Origin: a virus
DNA: 22,593 nucleotides
Virus record (IMG/VR): IMGVR_UViG_3300044623_001288
Coordinates: 1 to 22,593 of that record
Reading direction: 5' to 3' (one strand)
Shown here: positions 1 through 6,578 of the stretch, piece by piece
Layout: each line of letters opens with the position of its first letter
How positions within the stretch are numbered: the first letter of the stretch is position 1
Notes under the pieces: model-generated
The model's database searches: none
Seen by the model: only the letters and a program-made list of their open reading frames with translations
What the model was told of the DNA's origin: nothing
Position numbers and translations under genes: made by a program

Positions 1-345
1 GGTAACGGCGGTGCTGGAGGCACATATTCCCTTAGTGGATCGTCCGTTACATATGCAGGTGGTGGTGGTGGTGGTCAATATTCAGCTGGTAACGGCTCCG
101 GTGGAGCAGGTGGAGGCGGGTCAGGTCAAACAAATGCAGGAACTAATGGTACACCCAATACCGGTGGCGGTGGTGGCGGTTCTTATAGCGGCCCAACAGG
201 GGGGCAGGGAGGTTCCGGTGTAGTAATTGTTCGCTATGCAGATACTTACCCAGCAGCAACTACAACAGGCAGTCCTGTAATAACAGTAGCAGGTGGCTAT
301 AGAATCTATAAATTCACTGGCGATGGTACCATAAAGTTTAATTAG
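1..345 (+). CDS. Glycine-rich adhesin / tail fibre tip protein, 3' part only
   Basis: The reading frame is open from base 1 and ends at TAG 343-345, giving the last 114 residues of a protein that starts outside the window. It carries the same module end as the next two genes: a YAGGGGGG block, an NTGGGGGGSY block, GGSGVVIVRYADTY, then TTTGSP and a closing AGGYRIYKFTGDGTIKFN. Glycine-rich proteins of this kind occur at the tail-fibre end of T4-like phages, and the T2/T6 gp38 adhesins pack polyglycine helices that hold variable receptor-binding loops; a receptor-binding role is inferred from that similarity and from the neighbours. It is followed by a promoter-bearing spacer that is duplicated downstream, so it is the first member of a tandem family. 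Confidence 0.85.
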   Translation, partial: GNGGAGGTYSLSGSSVTYAGGGGGGQYSAGNGSGGAGGGGSGQTNAGTNGTPNTGGGGGGSYSGPTGGQGGSGVVIVRYADTYPAATTTGSPVITVAGGYRIYKFTGDGTIKFN

Positions 346-355
346 AAAGATAATA

Positions 356-490
356 ACATTTCTAATTTCACTGTCTACAGTGCCTATTTGCAATAGTATA
401 CATCAAATAATTGAAAGAAAATTAAGATGATATCACTATATAATTCAAAGTTTAGTGTGCTATCATAAATACATCTATTAAAGAAAACCT
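356..490. repeat. Duplicated spacer, copy 1 (stem-loop plus late-promoter-like site)
   Basis: This spacer and bases 2142-2279 align along most of their length with scattered substitutions. Shared blocks include AATTTCACTGTCTACAGTG, GTATACATCAAA, ACTATATAATTCAA and GCTATCATAAATACATCTAT. Each copy begins with a perfect CACTG/CAGTG hairpin with a TCTA loop (369-382 here) and ends just before an adhesin start codon. The homology continues into the coding sequence (TGGCGGATTCAA against TGGTGGATTCAA), so gene start and promoter were duplicated as one unit. Confidence 0.85.
464..471 (+). promoter_or_regulatory. Candidate late promoter (CATAAATA)
   Basis: CATAAATA matches the T4 late promoter octamer TATAAATA at 7 of 8 positions and ends 19 nt before the ATG at 491. 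The same octamer with the same flanks (GCTAT before, CATCTATT after) recurs before the next adhesin gene. Conservation between the two copies supports function, but part of it is shared descent. Confidence 0.6.
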
Positions 491-2131
491 ATGAAAATTA
501 CTGGCGGATTCAATTTTGCTGGCGGATTTACTGTTGAGTCACCGCTATCTGTACTAGTTGAGTATCTAGTTGTTGCTGGCGGCGGTGGCGGTGGAAGGAG
601 TGTAGGTGCTCCTGGAGCGGGAGGTGGTGCGGGCGGAATGGTTACCGAGATTTCTATTCTTGCTTTTGGAATCCCCCACACTGTTACAGTAGGTGCCGGT
701 GGCGGCGCAGCGCCATCTAGCCAAGCATATGGCCTCAATGGTGTAAATTCTGTTTTTAATGGCATAACATGTATTGGTGGCGGTGGCGGTGCATACTATA
801 CCGGTGCTGTCTTGAATGGAAATGCAGGAGGATCTGGTGGAGGCAGTTCTACAAACACAGGTGGAGCGGGGACAGCCGGTCAAGGTAATGCTGGTGGCGC
901 CGGTGGTGGCCTATATGGCGGAGGTGGTGGTGGAAAAGGTGCAGTGGGTGGTTCTGCTAATCCGTGTAATGGCGGTATAGGAGGAGAATGGCCAGCATCG
1001 TCAGGTACATATTATGCCGGTGGCGGTGGCGGCGGTGCAAACGCAGATGGTTTACCATCAAGTTCCGGTGGTCTTGGCGGCGGTGGGGCTGGGGGTAGAG
1101 GTGCCAGCCCGGGTTTTGCGGCAGTAAGTGGTACTGCTAACACCGGTGGAGGTGGCGGCGGTTCTTATGCACAAGCAGCTGGCGCTGGCGGCTCTGGAGT
1201 TGTTATTATTCGCTATGCAGACACTAACCTAGCAGCAACTACAACAGGTAGTCCCACAATAACAGTTGCAGGTGGCTATAGAACCTATACATTTACCGGC
1301 GATGGTTCAATAACTTTTAATGCTCCAACCGTCCCAGTTGATTATCTTCTTGTTGGTGGCGGCGGTGGCGGTGGACTAGGCGCGGGTGGTGGCGGCGGCA
1401 TATTATCCGGTATCTTCACTGCGTTAGGCGGACTTTATGGATCTGCATATTCCATTACAGTTGGGCCTGGTGGTCCGATAAATCCGCCCGGCGGGTATGG
1501 TGGTATTATTGGTACTGCATCGACGGCATTCTCTCTAACAGCACAGCCTGGTGGCGGTGGCGGTGGGACAACACCTCCCGGTGCTCCTAGTGCTTCGGGA
1601 ACCAATGGCGCGGGCGCCAACCACAGCGAAGCAGGCGCACTTGGAATACCTGGTCAAGGAAATGCCGGAGGTAACGGTGAAAATTATACGGGTGGCTCTG
1701 CTCCTCAACCAGGAGGTACTGGTGGTGGACTAGCCGGCGGCGGTGCCGGTCGGGGTTCTGGCGGCGTTGCTGGATGGCCCGCTGCTGCTGGAGGTGCCGG
1801 TGGCAGCTATTCAATTTCCGGAGCATCGGTAATTTATGCAGGTGGAGGTGGCGGTTGCCAGTACAATCAGGGTGGAGGTGCAGGCGGTGCCGGTGGAGGT
1901 GGTGCTGGCGGTGGATATCAAGGACCTGGTGTAGCCGGAACAGTAAATACCGGTGGTGGCGGAGGTGGCTCCTATAATAACACAGGTGGTGCTGGCGGTT
2001 CCGGTGTAGTAATTGTTCGCTATGCAGATACTTACGCAGCAGCAACTACAACCGGCAGTCCCACAATAACAGTTGCAGGTGGCTATAGAGTATATAAATT
2101 CACTGGCAATGGTACAATAAAATTCAATTAG
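491..2131 (+). CDS. Glycine-rich modular adhesin, two modules
   Basis: A 546-residue protein that starts MKITGGFNFAGGF, a short N-terminal signature shared with the next gene. Two modules follow (about residues 20-275 and 277-546). Each opens with a hydrophobic strand (VEYLVVAGG, VDYLLVGGG), runs through many Gly-5 to Gly-7 blocks separated by short variable loops, and closes with GVVIIRYADT, TTTGSPTITVAGGYR and a final FN-type strand. The glycine blocks suggest polyglycine-II helices that display the loops between them, as in gp38-type adhesins; that is inference. Receptor binding at the fibre tip is the likely role. The ribosome site is weak (AAAGAAAA). No signal peptide or membrane segment is seen. 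Poly-Gly codon runs (GGTGGCGGTGGC) give it much higher GC than the flanking DNA and make its length prone to slippage or recombination. Confidence 0.85.
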   Translation: MKITGGFNFAGGFTVESPLSVLVEYLVVAGGGGGGRSVGAPGAGGGAGGMVTEISILAFGIPHTVTVGAGGGAAPSSQAYGLNGVNSVFNGITCIGGGGGAYYTGAVLNGNAGGSGGGSSTNTGGAGTAGQGNAGGAGGGLYGGGGGGKGAVGGSANPCNGGIGGEWPASSGTYYAGGGGGGANADGLPSSSGGLGGGGAGGRGASPGFAAVSGTANTGGGGGGSYAQAAGAGGSGVVIIRYADTNLAATTTGSPTITVAGGYRTYTFTGDGSITFNAPTVPVDYLLVGGGGGGGLGAGGGGGILSGIFTALGGLYGSAYSITVGPGGPINPPGGYGGIIGTASTAFSLTAQPGGGGGGTTPPGAPSASGTNGAGANHSEAGALGIPGQGNAGGNGENYTGGSAPQPGGTGGGLAGGGAGRGSGGVAGWPAAAGGAGGSYSISGASVIYAGGGGGCQYNQGGGAGGAGGGGAGGGYQGPGVAGTVNTGGGGGGSYNNTGGAGGSGVVIVRYADTYAAATTTGSPTITVAGGYRVYKFTGNGTIKFN

Positions 2132-2141
2132 AGATATAACT

Positions 2142-2279
2142 TGGCATTTGTAATTTCACTGTCTACAGTGCATATTGGCAATGGTATACATCAAAAAATT
2201 AAAAGAAAAGTAAGATGATGTTACTATATAATTCAACGTTTTATGTGCTATCATAAATACATCTATTAAGGGAACCCTA
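2142..2279. repeat. Duplicated spacer, copy 2
   Basis: Second copy of the spacer at 356-490. Its CACTG-TCTA-CAGTG stem-loop is at 2157-2170. Here the end has changed to AAGGGAACCCTAATG, which gives a better ribosome binding site than in copy 1, so the two adhesins may be translated at different rates from near-identical promoters. Confidence 0.85.
2252..2259 (+). promoter_or_regulatory. Candidate late promoter (CATAAATA)
   Basis: Same octamer and flanks as at 464-471, ending 20 nt before the ATG at 2280, with a Shine-Dalgarno AAGGGAA between them. Confidence 0.6.
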
Positions 2280-5200
2280 ATGCAATTTACCGGTGGATTC
2301 AACTTTACAAGCGGATGGTCTTTAACTGGGGGCGGCGGTCCTCCACCTCCATTCTTAGTTGATTATCTTGTTGTTGCTGGCGGTGGCGGTGGCGGTGGGC
2401 TGGCAGCAGGTGGCGGAGGAGCCGGTGGTTATAGAACTGATACTGGGTTTGTGGTTAGCCTTGATACTCCTATTACAGTTACTGTAGGTACAGGTGGAGC
2501 GGGCTCAACAGTTGACGGAGCCCTCAATTCAAACGGCAAGGGTGTATCTGGATTAAATTCCGTATTTTCTACTATCACAAGTACTGGTGGTGGCGGTGGC
2601 GGTTCTTATTTAGCCGCGGCCAGCACATATGCAAATGGCGCAACTGGAGGATCCGGTGGCGGTGGAGGTTGTGCTGAACCATCAATAGCAGGCACCGGCG
2701 CTGCTGGCAACACCCCTGCTACATCACCTAGTCAAGGTAATACTGGAGGTAACGCTAGATATGTCGCTAGTAGTTACTATGGTGCTGGTGGCGGCGGTGC
2801 AAGTGCGGCAGGTGCCGGACTTAGCACTGTTGCTGGACCAAATGCAGGTGGTGCAGGTACTCAAAGTAGTATAAGTGGTGCTGCTGTTTATTATGCAGGT
2901 GGCGGTGGTGGCGGAATCCATTCAGCCGATACCCCTAATACTGCCGGTGGTGCCGGGGGTGCAGGAGGTGGCGGAGCAGGCGGAAGTGGGGTAGCTGGTA
3001 CTACTGCCGGTACTAACGGAACGGTTAACACTGGTGGCGGGGGCGGGGGCGGTGGTTATGCAGCTAGCTCCACTTTGACTGGTGGAACAGGTGGGTCCGG
3101 TGTAGTAATTATTCGCTATCCAGACACTGAATACGCTTCAGCTACTACAGGCTCACCCACAGTAACAGTTGCAGGTGGCTATAGAATCTATAAATTCACC
3201 AACTCTGGCACAATAACATTTTCTAAGTCGCCGCCCCCTCCACCGACAACTATCTCAGTTGATTATCTGGTTGTTGCAGGTGGTGGCGGTGGTGGTGGTC
3301 TTGTGGCTGGTGGCGGTGGTGCCGGTGGTTATAGAACTGATACTGGGTTTGTGGTTAGCCTTGATACACCTATTACAGTAACTGTAGGTACAGGTGGCGC
3401 CGGATCACCAACCTTAGCAGGTCCAACTACAAGCGGCAAAGGTGTATCTGGATTAAATTCTGTATTTTCTACTATCACAAGTGCCGGTGGCGGTGGTGGC
3501 GGCTCTTTTACGCAAGGAGGTGGCACATATGCAAATGGCGCGACTGGAGGATCCGGTGGTGGAGGAGGTATATTTGAACCCTCGGGATCGGGCACCGGCG
3601 GCACTGGCAACACCCCTAGTACATCACCTAGTCAAGGCAATAACGGAGGTAACGCTAACTATTACTTTTATGGTGGCGGGGGTGGCGGGGCTAGTGCAGC
3701 AGGAGCCGGGACTGGTAGTGGACCAAATGCAGGTGGTGCAGGCACTCAAAGTAGTTTAAGTGGTACTGCTACTTATTATGGTGGTGGAGGTGGAGGTGGA
3801 AAACATTTCGGCGCTCCCAGTCCCAGTGTTAGGGCAGCAGGTGGTGCTGGGGGTGGCGGTGGTGGAGGTGGAGGTTCTCCTATCACTACGGGTGAAAACG
3901 GAACAGTAAATACTGGCGGCGGCGGTGGTGGTGGTGGCTGGGACGGAAGTGCCGGAAACGGCGGAGCAGGTGGCTCCGGTATCGTAATTATTCGCTATGC
4001 AGACACTGAATACGCAGCAACTACAACAGGCAGTCCCACTGTAACAGTTGCAGGTGGATATAGAATCTACACCTTCACCGGCAGCGGCACAATAACTTTT
4101 AATTCGGCACCACCCCCAACCATCCCTGTTGATTATCTGGTTGTTGCCGGTGGCGGTGGTGGCGGTAGTAAAATTGCTGGCAATGCTTACGCGGGTGGTG
4201 GTGGTGGAGCCGGTGGTTTTAAAACTGCTGCTGGGCTTGACGTTAGCCTTGATACTGCTATTACTGTTACGGTTGGCCTTGGTGGCGCTGGCGGTGTTGG
4301 AACAAGCGGATCGCCTGGTTCAGATTCTGTATTTGGCACCATCACATCAACTGGTGGAGGCTATGGCACTGTAGGTTCTATCACCACTGGCGTTGTCGGG
4401 GGCCCTGGCGGTTCTGGGGGTGCTGGCACATATTTTGGAATCGGCGGCGCTGGAATTGCTGGTCAAGGGTTTAAGGGCGGGACTGATTCAAGTGCTGCGG
4501 GCGGCGGTTCACCCGGCGGTGGCGGTGCAAGTGCTCAAGGTGTTGATATCACTACTTCTTCCGCAGCCGGCTCAGCCGGTGGTGCGGGTTTGGCTTCCAG
4601 TTATTCGGGCAGTTCTGTTAATTATGCAGGTGGCGGTGGCGGTGGCGGATATACTACTACAGGCGGTGCAGGAGGTAGTGGTGGCGGTGGTAATGGCGGA
4701 AGTGGCACGGGGTCACCTGGCATCGCCGGAACCGTAAATACAGGTGGCGGTGGCGGCGGAACTGGTTCAAGCACAGCAGCCGACCAGCCTAACGGTGGTA
4801 CAGGTGGTTCTGGTATCGTAATTGTTCGCTATGCAGATACTTACCCAGCAGCCACTACAACAGGATCACCCACAATAACAGTTGCAGGTGGCTATAGAAT
4901 CTATAAATTCACCGGCAGCGGCACAATAACTTTTAATTCGGCACCACCCCCAACCATCCCTGTTGATTATCTGGTTGTTGCCGGCGGAGGTGGCGGAGGT
5001 AGTTTTGCTGGTGGTGGTGCTGGTGGTTGTCTAACTGCTACTGGATTTGAAATATCACCGGATACTCCTATTACAGTTACAGTAGGTACAGGTGGGACAG
5101 GATCAACCGCTAGTACTCAAGGCGGGAACGGAAATCCATCTGTTTTTTCAAGTATTACTTCATTGGGCGGTGGTGGTGGTGGCGCATTTAGTACGGCCCA

Positions 5201-5762
5201 GGCCAACGGATTAGCTGCAAGTGCCGGAATAACTGGATCAGGTGGCGGTGGCGGGACATCAGCTACTAGTCCATATCCAGTTGGTACTGTGGGTTTTGGC
5301 ACCAGTCCGCAAGGTTATGACGGAGGTTTGGGGGTAGCAGGTGCCTATTGCGGTGGTGGTGGAGGTGGGGCCGGAGGTACTGGATTTGCTGGTACAAGTT
5401 CTCCTTATGTTGGCGGAACTGGAGGTATTGGAATATCATCATCTATGTCAGGGACAGCAACAAATTATGCAGGTGGCGGTGGTGGCGCAGGACTCAATAC
5501 AGCCGGCACTAATTCATATGGCGGCGGAACCGGAGGGACCCAGGCGAGCCAGCCAGCCCTATCTGGTGGAACAGTAAATACCGGTGGCGGTGGCGGTGGC
5601 GGATATGCTGCTGCAGGCGGCGCCGGTGGGTCCGGTATCGTAATTGTTCGCTATGCAGATACTTACCTAGCAGCAACTACAACAGGATCACCCACAATAA
5701 CAGTTACAGGTGGCTATAGAATCTATAAATTCACAGCCTCAGGTACAATAACTTTTAATTAG
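2280..5762 (+). CDS. Glycine-rich modular adhesin, four modules
   Basis: A 1160-residue protein that starts MQFTGGFNFTSGW and then carries four modules beginning near residues 25, 325, 615 and 893, each with a VDYLVVAGGGGGG opening. Modules are joined by proline linkers (SPPPPPTTI, SAPPPTIP). Each holds an ITVTVGTGG-type strand, NSVFSTITS, a YYAGGGGGG-type block, GTVNTGGGGGG, then GGSGVVIIRYADT and TVAGGYRIYKF. Modules 1 and 2 are close paralogs, and the boundaries of modules 2/3 and 3/4 share 77 identical bases, so the gene grew by module duplication. A receptor-binding or fibre-tip role is inferred from glycine-rich adhesins of T4-like phages. The start is supported by AAGGGAA 7 nt upstream and by the conserved N-terminus. 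Only the loops between glycine blocks vary strongly, which is where ligand contacts are expected. Confidence 0.85.
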   Translation: MQFTGGFNFTSGWSLTGGGGPPPPFLVDYLVVAGGGGGGGLAAGGGGAGGYRTDTGFVVSLDTPITVTVGTGGAGSTVDGALNSNGKGVSGLNSVFSTITSTGGGGGGSYLAAASTYANGATGGSGGGGGCAEPSIAGTGAAGNTPATSPSQGNTGGNARYVASSYYGAGGGGASAAGAGLSTVAGPNAGGAGTQSSISGAAVYYAGGGGGGIHSADTPNTAGGAGGAGGGGAGGSGVAGTTAGTNGTVNTGGGGGGGGYAASSTLTGGTGGSGVVIIRYPDTEYASATTGSPTVTVAGGYRIYKFTNSGTITFSKSPPPPPTTISVDYLVVAGGGGGGGLVAGGGGAGGYRTDTGFVVSLDTPITVTVGTGGAGSPTLAGPTTSGKGVSGLNSVFSTITSAGGGGGGSFTQGGGTYANGATGGSGGGGGIFEPSGSGTGGTGNTPSTSPSQGNNGGNANYYFYGGGGGGASAAGAGTGSGPNAGGAGTQSSLSGTATYYGGGGGGGKHFGAPSPSVRAAGGAGGGGGGGGGSPITTGENGTVNTGGGGGGGGWDGSAGNGGAGGSGIVIIRYADTEYAATTTGSPTVTVAGGYRIYTFTGSGTITFNSAPPPTIPVDYLVVAGGGGGGSKIAGNAYAGGGGGAGGFKTAAGLDVSLDTAITVTVGLGGAGGVGTSGSPGSDSVFGTITSTGGGYGTVGSITTGVVGGPGGSGGAGTYFGIGGAGIAGQGFKGGTDSSAAGGGSPGGGGASAQGVDITTSSAAGSAGGAGLASSYSGSSVNYAGGGGGGGYTTTGGAGGSGGGGNGGSGTGSPGIAGTVNTGGGGGGTGSSTAADQPNGGTGGSGIVIVRYADTYPAATTTGSPTITVAGGYRIYKFTGSGTITFNSAPPPTIPVDYLVVAGGGGGGSFAGGGAGGCLTATGFEISPDTPITVTVGTGGTGSTASTQGGNGNPSVFSSITSLGGGGGGAFSTAQANGLAASAGITGSGGGGGTSATSPYPVGTVGFGTSPQGYDGGLGVAGAYCGGGGGGAGGTGFAGTSSPYVGGTGGIGISSSMSGTATNYAGGGGGAGLNTAGTNSYGGGTGGTQASQPALSGGTVNTGGGGGGGYAAAGGAGGSGIVIVRYADTYLAATTTGSPTITVTGGYRIYKFTASGTITFN
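2421..2467. repeat. 47-bp exact direct repeat, copy 1
   Basis: Identical to 3321-3367, exactly 900 bp downstream. It encodes AGGYRTDTGFVVSLDT at the start of module 1 of the long adhesin. Exact identity over synonymous positions points to recent duplication or gene conversion. Confidence 0.9.
3321..3367. repeat. 47-bp exact direct repeat, copy 2
   Basis: Second copy of the element at 2421-2467, in module 2. Further near-identity continues on both sides (for example TCTGGATTAAATTC). Confidence 0.9.
4074..4150. repeat. 77-bp exact direct repeat, copy 1
   Basis: Identical to 4908-4984, 834 bp apart. It spans the end of module 2, the proline linker and the opening strand of module 3. Recombination between the copies would delete or add exactly one module in frame (834 = 278 codons). 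Confidence 0.9.
4908..4984. repeat. 77-bp exact direct repeat, copy 2
   Basis: Second copy of the 77-bp element, at the boundary of modules 3 and 4. Confidence 0.9.
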
Positions 5763-5779
5763 AAAGAGAGAAATATAAA

Positions 5780-6154
5780 ATGGCACATTTCGCAAAACTT
5801 AATGAACATAACATTGTACAGGATGTACATTGTGTTCATAACAACGAATTGTTAGAAAACGGAGTTGAATCTGAAGAAAAAGGTATCAACTTCTTAATTA
5901 CATGGAGCGGTGGACATACATATTGGAAACAAACATCTTATAATGGCAATTTTCGTAAAAACTATGCCGGGGTTGGTTATACATATGATAATCTACGCAA
6001 TGCGTTTATTTCACCAAAACCACACGCAAGCTGGATTATGAATGAAGATACTTGTCAATGGACAGCTCCTACTACAATGCCCACTGATGGTAAACAATAT
6101 CAATGGGATGAACCAACATTGGCTTGGATAGAAGTACTCAACAGTATACTATAA
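5780..6154 (+). CDS. Small tail-fibre-region protein typical of aquatic T4-like phages
   Basis: A 124-residue protein starting MAHFAKLNEHNIVQDV, with FRKNYAGVGYTYD in the middle and PHASWIMNEDTCQW then YQWDEPTLAWIEV near the end. I recognise this pattern from many cyanophage and other aquatic T4-like phage genomes, where it stands alone or forms the end of fibre proteins; its biochemical function is not established to my knowledge. It lies 17 nt after the long adhesin, with a weak AGAGAG ribosome site, and a strong terminator follows, so it is the last gene of the adhesin unit. A structural or fibre-assembly role is inferred from position only. Its base composition is ordinary, unlike the glycine-rich genes before it. 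Confidence 0.8.
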   Translation: MAHFAKLNEHNIVQDVHCVHNNELLENGVESEEKGINFLITWSGGHTYWKQTSYNGNFRKNYAGVGYTYDNLRNAFISPKPHASWIMNEDTCQWTAPTTMPTDGKQYQWDEPTLAWIEVLNSIL

Positions 6155-6156
6155 TT

Positions 6157-6185
6157 AAAAAAGGCACTCAGGGTGCCTCTTTTTG
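6157..6185. terminator. Bidirectional intrinsic terminator
   Basis: Stem AGGCAC (6162-6167) / GTGCCT (6173-6178) with loop TCAGG. On the plus strand it is followed by CTTTTTG; on the minus strand by TTTTTTAATT. It lies between two convergent units, just past the stop at 6154, and can end both. Confidence 0.85.
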
Positions 6186-6236
6186 TTTTCTTTCTGGTGA
6201 AATATGGTATCTATGCCGGGTTTCGCCTTTTACAAC

Positions 6237-6515
6237 CTAATCATCTGAATCATCACGTTGGCAAATATCATCTGCTTCAGAATGAGTAATTACTTCATCT
6301 AACAACTCAGTGGTACTCCATCCGCTATTAGTGAGTGTTTGAATACATGACACAAACAAACTAAAAATTGTAGCGGTGTAATCAAACCCAAGTTGAACAT
6401 TTTCTTTGGCATATAGTTGTTCTAAGGCATTAGCTGCTTCAGCACCGCATACATCTAAATCAAAATGGTAAATCGTACCATCTGCTAATACTTCTACAAT
6501 TTCTGTGTCTTTCAT
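6237..6515 (-). CDS. Hypothetical small acidic protein
   Basis: A 92-residue protein, MKDTEIVEVLADGTIYHFD at the start and an acidic tail ending DDSDD. The centre (FDYTATIFSLFVSCIQTL) is hydrophobic but looks like a buried amphipathic helix rather than a clear membrane segment. I do not recognise the family. Translation is supported by AAGGAAATAAA directly before the ATG and by a 4-nt ATGA overlap with the micro-ORF upstream, so the two are probably coupled. It sits downstream of a homing endonuclease and ends at the bidirectional terminator. Confidence 0.75.
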   Translation of the reverse strand: MKDTEIVEVLADGTIYHFDLDVCGAEAANALEQLYAKENVQLGFDYTATIFSLFVSCIQTLTNSGWSTTELLDEVITHSEADDICQRDDSDD

Positions 6516-6568
6516 TTTATTTCCTTAAGTTGATCATTACGAATCTTTTCATATTGTCTTGAGTTCAT
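6512..6568 (-). CDS. 18-residue micro-ORF, coupled to the 92-residue gene
   Basis: ATG at 6566-6568 and TGA at 6512-6514 encode MNSRQYEKIRNDQLKEIK. It has a good ribosome site (AAAGGAAACGA before the ATG) that overlaps the stop codon of the endonuclease upstream, and its TGA overlaps the next ATG as ATGA. The basic helical peptide could be functional, or the reading frame could serve only to couple translation of the two flanking genes. Short length limits certainty; the two overlaps and the ribosome site are the support. Confidence 0.5.
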   Translation of the reverse strand: MNSRQYEKIRNDQLKEIK

Positions 6569-6578
6569 TTCGTTTCCT

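Noticed and set aside
478-2045. Long minus-strand and alternate-frame reading frames inside the glycine-rich genes
   Set aside because: They are proline-, arginine- or alanine-rich shadows of GGT/GGC repeats, without ribosome sites.
1-6154. Diversity-generating retroelement acting on the adhesins
   Set aside because: No reverse transcriptase or template repeat is visible in the window; variation is better explained by module recombination.
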